DNA of 64,000 nt from Bacteroidales bacterium (GTDB taxonomy: Bacteria; Bacteroidota; Bacteroidia; Bacteroidales; UBA932): the NCBI GenBank assembly GCA_024398105.1, contig JAKSJP010000002.1, positions 1-64,000 on the forward strand, given 5' to 3'. A program made the translations under genes and the position numbers. The notes below the pieces were generated by a model. That model ran no database searches and had not been told where the DNA came from. It saw nothing but the letters and a program-made list of their open reading frames with translations. This document shows, in pieces, positions 61,853-64,000 of this stretch. Each line of letters begins with the position of its first letter. Position 1 is the stretch's first letter.

Positions 61853-61932
61853 AGCATGGGGCCGCATGATGATGGGGACGGGACCGAGATGCAGGAACCA
61901 AGAGCCAGGAGCCAGGAGCCAAGGGCCAGGGA
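61678..61932 (+). repeat. 124-bp tandem duplication containing one REP unit
   Basis: 61678-61801 is repeated from 61802. The copies differ by two substitutions (GAAGC/GATGC and AATC/AACC), and the second has a 7-bp insertion from an extra CCAGGAG-like repeat. Their high identity suggests a recent event. Confidence 0.85.
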
Positions 61933-62110
61933 ACAGGGAACAGAAGCCAGGGGTCAAGGAATAGGGATCGAGAGGCTAGGGGCCGCTGGACCAGGGCCAG
62001 AAGGCCACTGCAGAGGGGCCGGGAGAGGTGGGAGATGGGGGAAATGGCGGGACGGAAAAAGATTGTGGAAAAAAATGGAAAAGTGTGGAAGAAAATGGAA
62101 AATTTCTTCC
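61853..62110 (+). repeat. Purine-rich low-complexity tract with short GAGCCAG repeats
   Basis: The plus strand is strongly G/A-rich, with degenerate repeats such as GAGCCAGGAGCCAG and GGGAACAGGGAACAG, grading into GGAAAA-rich sequence before the mraZ promoter. No gene is supported here. Confidence 0.65.
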
Positions 62111-62118
62111 TATCTTTG
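62111..62118 (+). promoter_or_regulatory. -7 box of the mraZ operon
   Basis: TATCTTTG, 30 bases before the mraZ start. Probable promoter of the division/cell-wall cluster. No clear MraZ repeat operator (GGGA-type direct repeats) was recognised downstream of it. Confidence 0.6.
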
Positions 62119-62148
62119 TGGCTAGCGTGAAAGTTTATTGAACAGATT

Positions 62149-62601
62149 ATGGTCACATTCATCGGAAAGGCAACTGCAAAGGTGGACGACAAGGGAAGAA
62201 TGGTATTCCCTTCGTTGTTCAAGGCTGCTATGCCCGAAGATGAACCGATGACCTTCGTGATACATAAAGACATCTATTCTGACTGTCTTGAGATGTACAC
62301 CCTAGCCGAATGGCAGAGGCAGAGCGAGGCTGTAAAGGCCAAGCTCGACCTGCTCAATGAGAAACACGCCGGGTTCTGGAGAAGATACATGTATGACAGA
62401 GCTATGGTGACACCTGATCCGAAGCTCGGCCGTATTTCTATCCCGGCAGAACTTCTCGAAAAGATTGGTGTAACTAAAGAGGTGGTGTTCCTTGGCGGCG
62501 ACTATAAGATCGAAATCTGGGCAAAGGACAGATTCGAATCGCAGATTATTTCTGAAGAAGAATACAGATCGATGGCCGAAGAACTCTCTCAGTTGAGATA
62601 G
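62149..62601 (+). CDS. mraZ: Division/cell-wall cluster regulator MraZ
   Basis: 150 residues with two SpoVT/AbrB-like halves. The first has DDKGRMVFPSLFKAAM (about residues 14-30), the second PKLGRISIPAELLEKIGV (about 88-105). Forms ring-shaped DNA-binding oligomers that repress its own operon. First gene of mraZ-rsmH-ftsL. Confidence 0.93.
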   Translation: MVTFIGKATAKVDDKGRMVFPSLFKAAMPEDEPMTFVIHKDIYSDCLEMYTLAEWQRQSEAVKAKLDLLNEKHAGFWRRYMYDRAMVTPDPKLGRISIPAELLEKIGVTKEVVFLGGDYKIEIWAKDRFESQIISEEEYRSMAEELSQLR

Positions 62602-62610
62602 GAGGTCGTC

Positions 62611-63609
62611 ATGTCAGAATATCATACTTCCGTACTGCTTGACGAAAGCGTTTCAGCTCTCGTTACCAATCCATCAGGAACATACATTGATGCCACATTC
62701 GGAGGCGGTGGTCACACCGCTGAGATTCTTTCACGCTTAAACGAAAGCGGTAGGGTCATTGCCTTCGATCGTGACAATGACGCTATAGGCAACCGCATCG
62801 ACGACCCTCGTCTGACGCTGGTCCACAACAATTTCCGCTTCATCCACAACTATGTGATGCTGGACGCCCACAGGAAGGCGGCTGAAAAAGCAGACGACAC
62901 GAAGGCGGCAGAAGGCAGCACCGACGGCATGGACGAAGGTACCATGGACCCGTTCATGGCAAAGGTTGACGGAGTCCTTGCCGACCTCGGGGTGTCATCG
63001 CACCAGTTCGACACTGCGGAGAGAGGATTCTCGTTCAGGTACGACTCCCCTCTCGACATGAGGATGGACACGGGCGCCGACATGACGGCCGCGGATGTGG
63101 TGAACAGCTACGAGGTCGAGGAGCTCGAGAAGATTCTCAAGGTCTACGGAGAGGTCGAGAACGCACGCAAGGTCGCTCAGCTGATCGCGAAGGCAAGGAG
63201 CGAGAGCCCTCTCGCCACCACCGGTGACCTTGACAAGGCACTAGCGCCTGTGCTCCCGAAGTTCGCGGAGCACAAGTACCTCGCGAAGGTCTACCAGGCC
63301 CTGCGCATCGAGGTCAACCAGGAGATGCGCTCCCTCGAGAAGTTCCTCGAAGGGACGGCGGCATCCATCAAGGAAGGCGGAAGGCTGGTGGTCATCACCT
63401 ACCATTCCCTCGAGGACAGGATGGTGAAGAACTTCATCAAGGCGGGAAACATCGACGGAAAGGAAGAGAAGGACGTCTACGGACGCTCGCACACTCCTTT
63501 CTCGGCAGTGAACCGCAAGCCCATCCTCCCTACGGAGGAAGAGATCGCGGCGAACACCAGGGCCCGCAGCGCCAAGCTCAGGGTCGCAGAAAGGAACGGC
63601 GAGGAATAG
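62611..63609 (+). CDS. rsmH: 16S rRNA (cytosine-1402-N4) methyltransferase RsmH
   Basis: 332 residues. Start HTSVLLDESVSAL, SAM loop YIDATFGGGGHTAEIL, LADLGVSSHQFD and VITYHSLEDRMVKNF are diagnostic. A charged insertion (about residues 88-112, rich in Ala, Asp, Glu and Gly) precedes VDGVLADLGVSS and makes the protein about 20 residues longer than usual. It contains a copy of the repeated 10-mer GGTACCATGG. 9 bp after mraZ. Confidence 0.95.
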   Translation: MSEYHTSVLLDESVSALVTNPSGTYIDATFGGGGHTAEILSRLNESGRVIAFDRDNDAIGNRIDDPRLTLVHNNFRFIHNYVMLDAHRKAAEKADDTKAAEGSTDGMDEGTMDPFMAKVDGVLADLGVSSHQFDTAERGFSFRYDSPLDMRMDTGADMTAADVVNSYEVEELEKILKVYGEVENARKVAQLIAKARSESPLATTGDLDKALAPVLPKFAEHKYLAKVYQALRIEVNQEMRSLEKFLEGTAASIKEGGRLVVITYHSLEDRMVKNFIKAGNIDGKEEKDVYGRSHTPFSAVNRKPILPTEEEIAANTRARSAKLRVAERNGEE

Positions 63610-63658
63610 GACGTAAGGAATAACAGAAACTCAGGTATAGAAAAACGACCAGACAGAT

Positions 63659-64000
63659 ATGGCAAGCATGAAGAGAATATGGGAGGCGGTCCGCAACGGA
63701 GCGAATGCGATAGTTCATGGAGAACTGTTGCTTAGGCTGAGGGTGGACAGGTACTTCATGCATATTCTTTACACATTCCTGCTCATGTGGCTGGTCATCC
63801 TGCTCGACATGAGGGTCGAGAAGACCATGGCGAAGGTAGAGAAGAACAAGGAGACTTTGAGCGAGATGAAGATCTACCATGCACAGAAGACCGTGCAGAT
63901 GGTCAGCCTCAACAGGATAAGCACCGTCCAGAGCATGCTCGAGGAAAAAGGTTCAGATGTCACACTTCCGGAGAAACCGGCAATCAAGATAAAGAAGTAA
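63659..64000 (+). CDS. ftsL: FtsL-like cell-division membrane protein
   Basis: 113 residues ending with a stop at the last base of the window. Short basic N-terminus, one transmembrane helix (about 33-50, FMHILYTFLLMWLVILLD) and a periplasmic coiled coil, the FtsL/DivIC shape. Assignment rests on this topology and the position after mraZ-rsmH. In the divisome FtsL bridges FtsQ/FtsB and FtsW/FtsI. Confidence 0.8.
   Translation: MASMKRIWEAVRNGANAIVHGELLLRLRVDRYFMHILYTFLLMWLVILLDMRVEKTMAKVEKNKETLSEMKIYHAQKTVQMVSLNRISTVQSMLEEKGSDVTLPEKPAIKIKK

Noticed and set aside
61527-62273. Long minus-strand reading frame (248 codons) over the right REP array and purine tract
   Set aside because: It consists of repeat-derived and low-complexity residues, covers the mraZ promoter and runs into mraZ antisense.

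Overview
The window is a stretch of a Bacteroidota chromosome, almost certainly order Bacteroidales. Three things point there. Gene starts lack Shine-Dalgarno sites and are preceded by the Bacteroidota promoter (-33 TTTG, about 19 bp, -7 TAnnTTTG), seen upstream of tRNA-Asn, tRNA-Glu, upp and many others. Phylum-typical proteins are present: a DUF4837 lipoprotein, a NigD-like lipoprotein, an HU-CCDC81 protein, a Bacteroidota-type RNA polymerase omega and a DUF1460 amidase. The gene order is also typical: nadK-uppS-bamA-ompH, trxB-bamD-rpoZ-recN, dxr-rseP-DUF4837. The DNA is moderately GC-rich. The genus cannot be fixed from the sequence alone. Nearly all genes are housekeeping; no prophage, plasmid gene or CRISPR array is visible.

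Layout: 1-3.8 kb groESL, an Hsp15-like protein and a ManA-like protein without its zinc ligands. 3.9-11.3 kb a modular GH54 arabinofuranosidase lipoprotein, a VKOR-thioredoxin fusion, a lipid kinase and an LtaS-type transferase. 11.3-16.4 kb (minus) GH43-CBM6, a secreted aldose epimerase and a DPP IV-type peptidase. 16.4-19.8 kb a secreted nicotinamidase-like lipoprotein paired with a PTS IIC-like membrane protein, then cupin, DUF1294 and DUF1460 genes. 19.8-20.3 kb two tandem small-RNA-like transcription units and tRNA-Asn. 20.4-29.4 kb an HU-like membrane protein, a ruvX-def-pgm-M23 operon, and an M23-dxr-rseP-DUF4837 operon. 29.5-30.1 kb tRNA-Glu, rpsT and tRNA-Pro. 30-34.4 kb an outer-membrane porin, an SLC13 transporter and gdhA. 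34.6-47.8 kb the outer-membrane biogenesis block (ompH, bamA, uppS, nadK), pdxJ, a second OmpH-like lipoprotein, a LysM receptor protein, recN, rpoZ, bamD, trxB, a Fur relative and a NigD-like protein. 47.8-59.8 kb tRNA-His, an OadA-like carboxyltransferase, lrp and metY (divergent), a HAD phosphatase, radC, upp, a sugar-1-phosphate transferase, rpoN, SPOR and LEA14-like proteins and miaB. 62.1-64 kb the start of the division/cell-wall cluster: mraZ, rsmH, ftsL.

The accessory element is at 59.9-61.9 kb. A REP-associated tyrosine transposase (RAYT) sits between two arrays of imperfect palindromes built on CCCACCTA/TAGGTGGG, spaced about 51 bp apart and in opposite orientation on the two sides. 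This is the most mobile-looking and least ordinary part of the window. Next in interest are the tandem small-RNA pair at 19.8-20.1 kb, a strongly over-represented 10-mer (GGTACCATGG), and several proteins whose family active-site or cofactor residues are missing (ManA-like, OadA-like, one M23 protein, the Fur relative).
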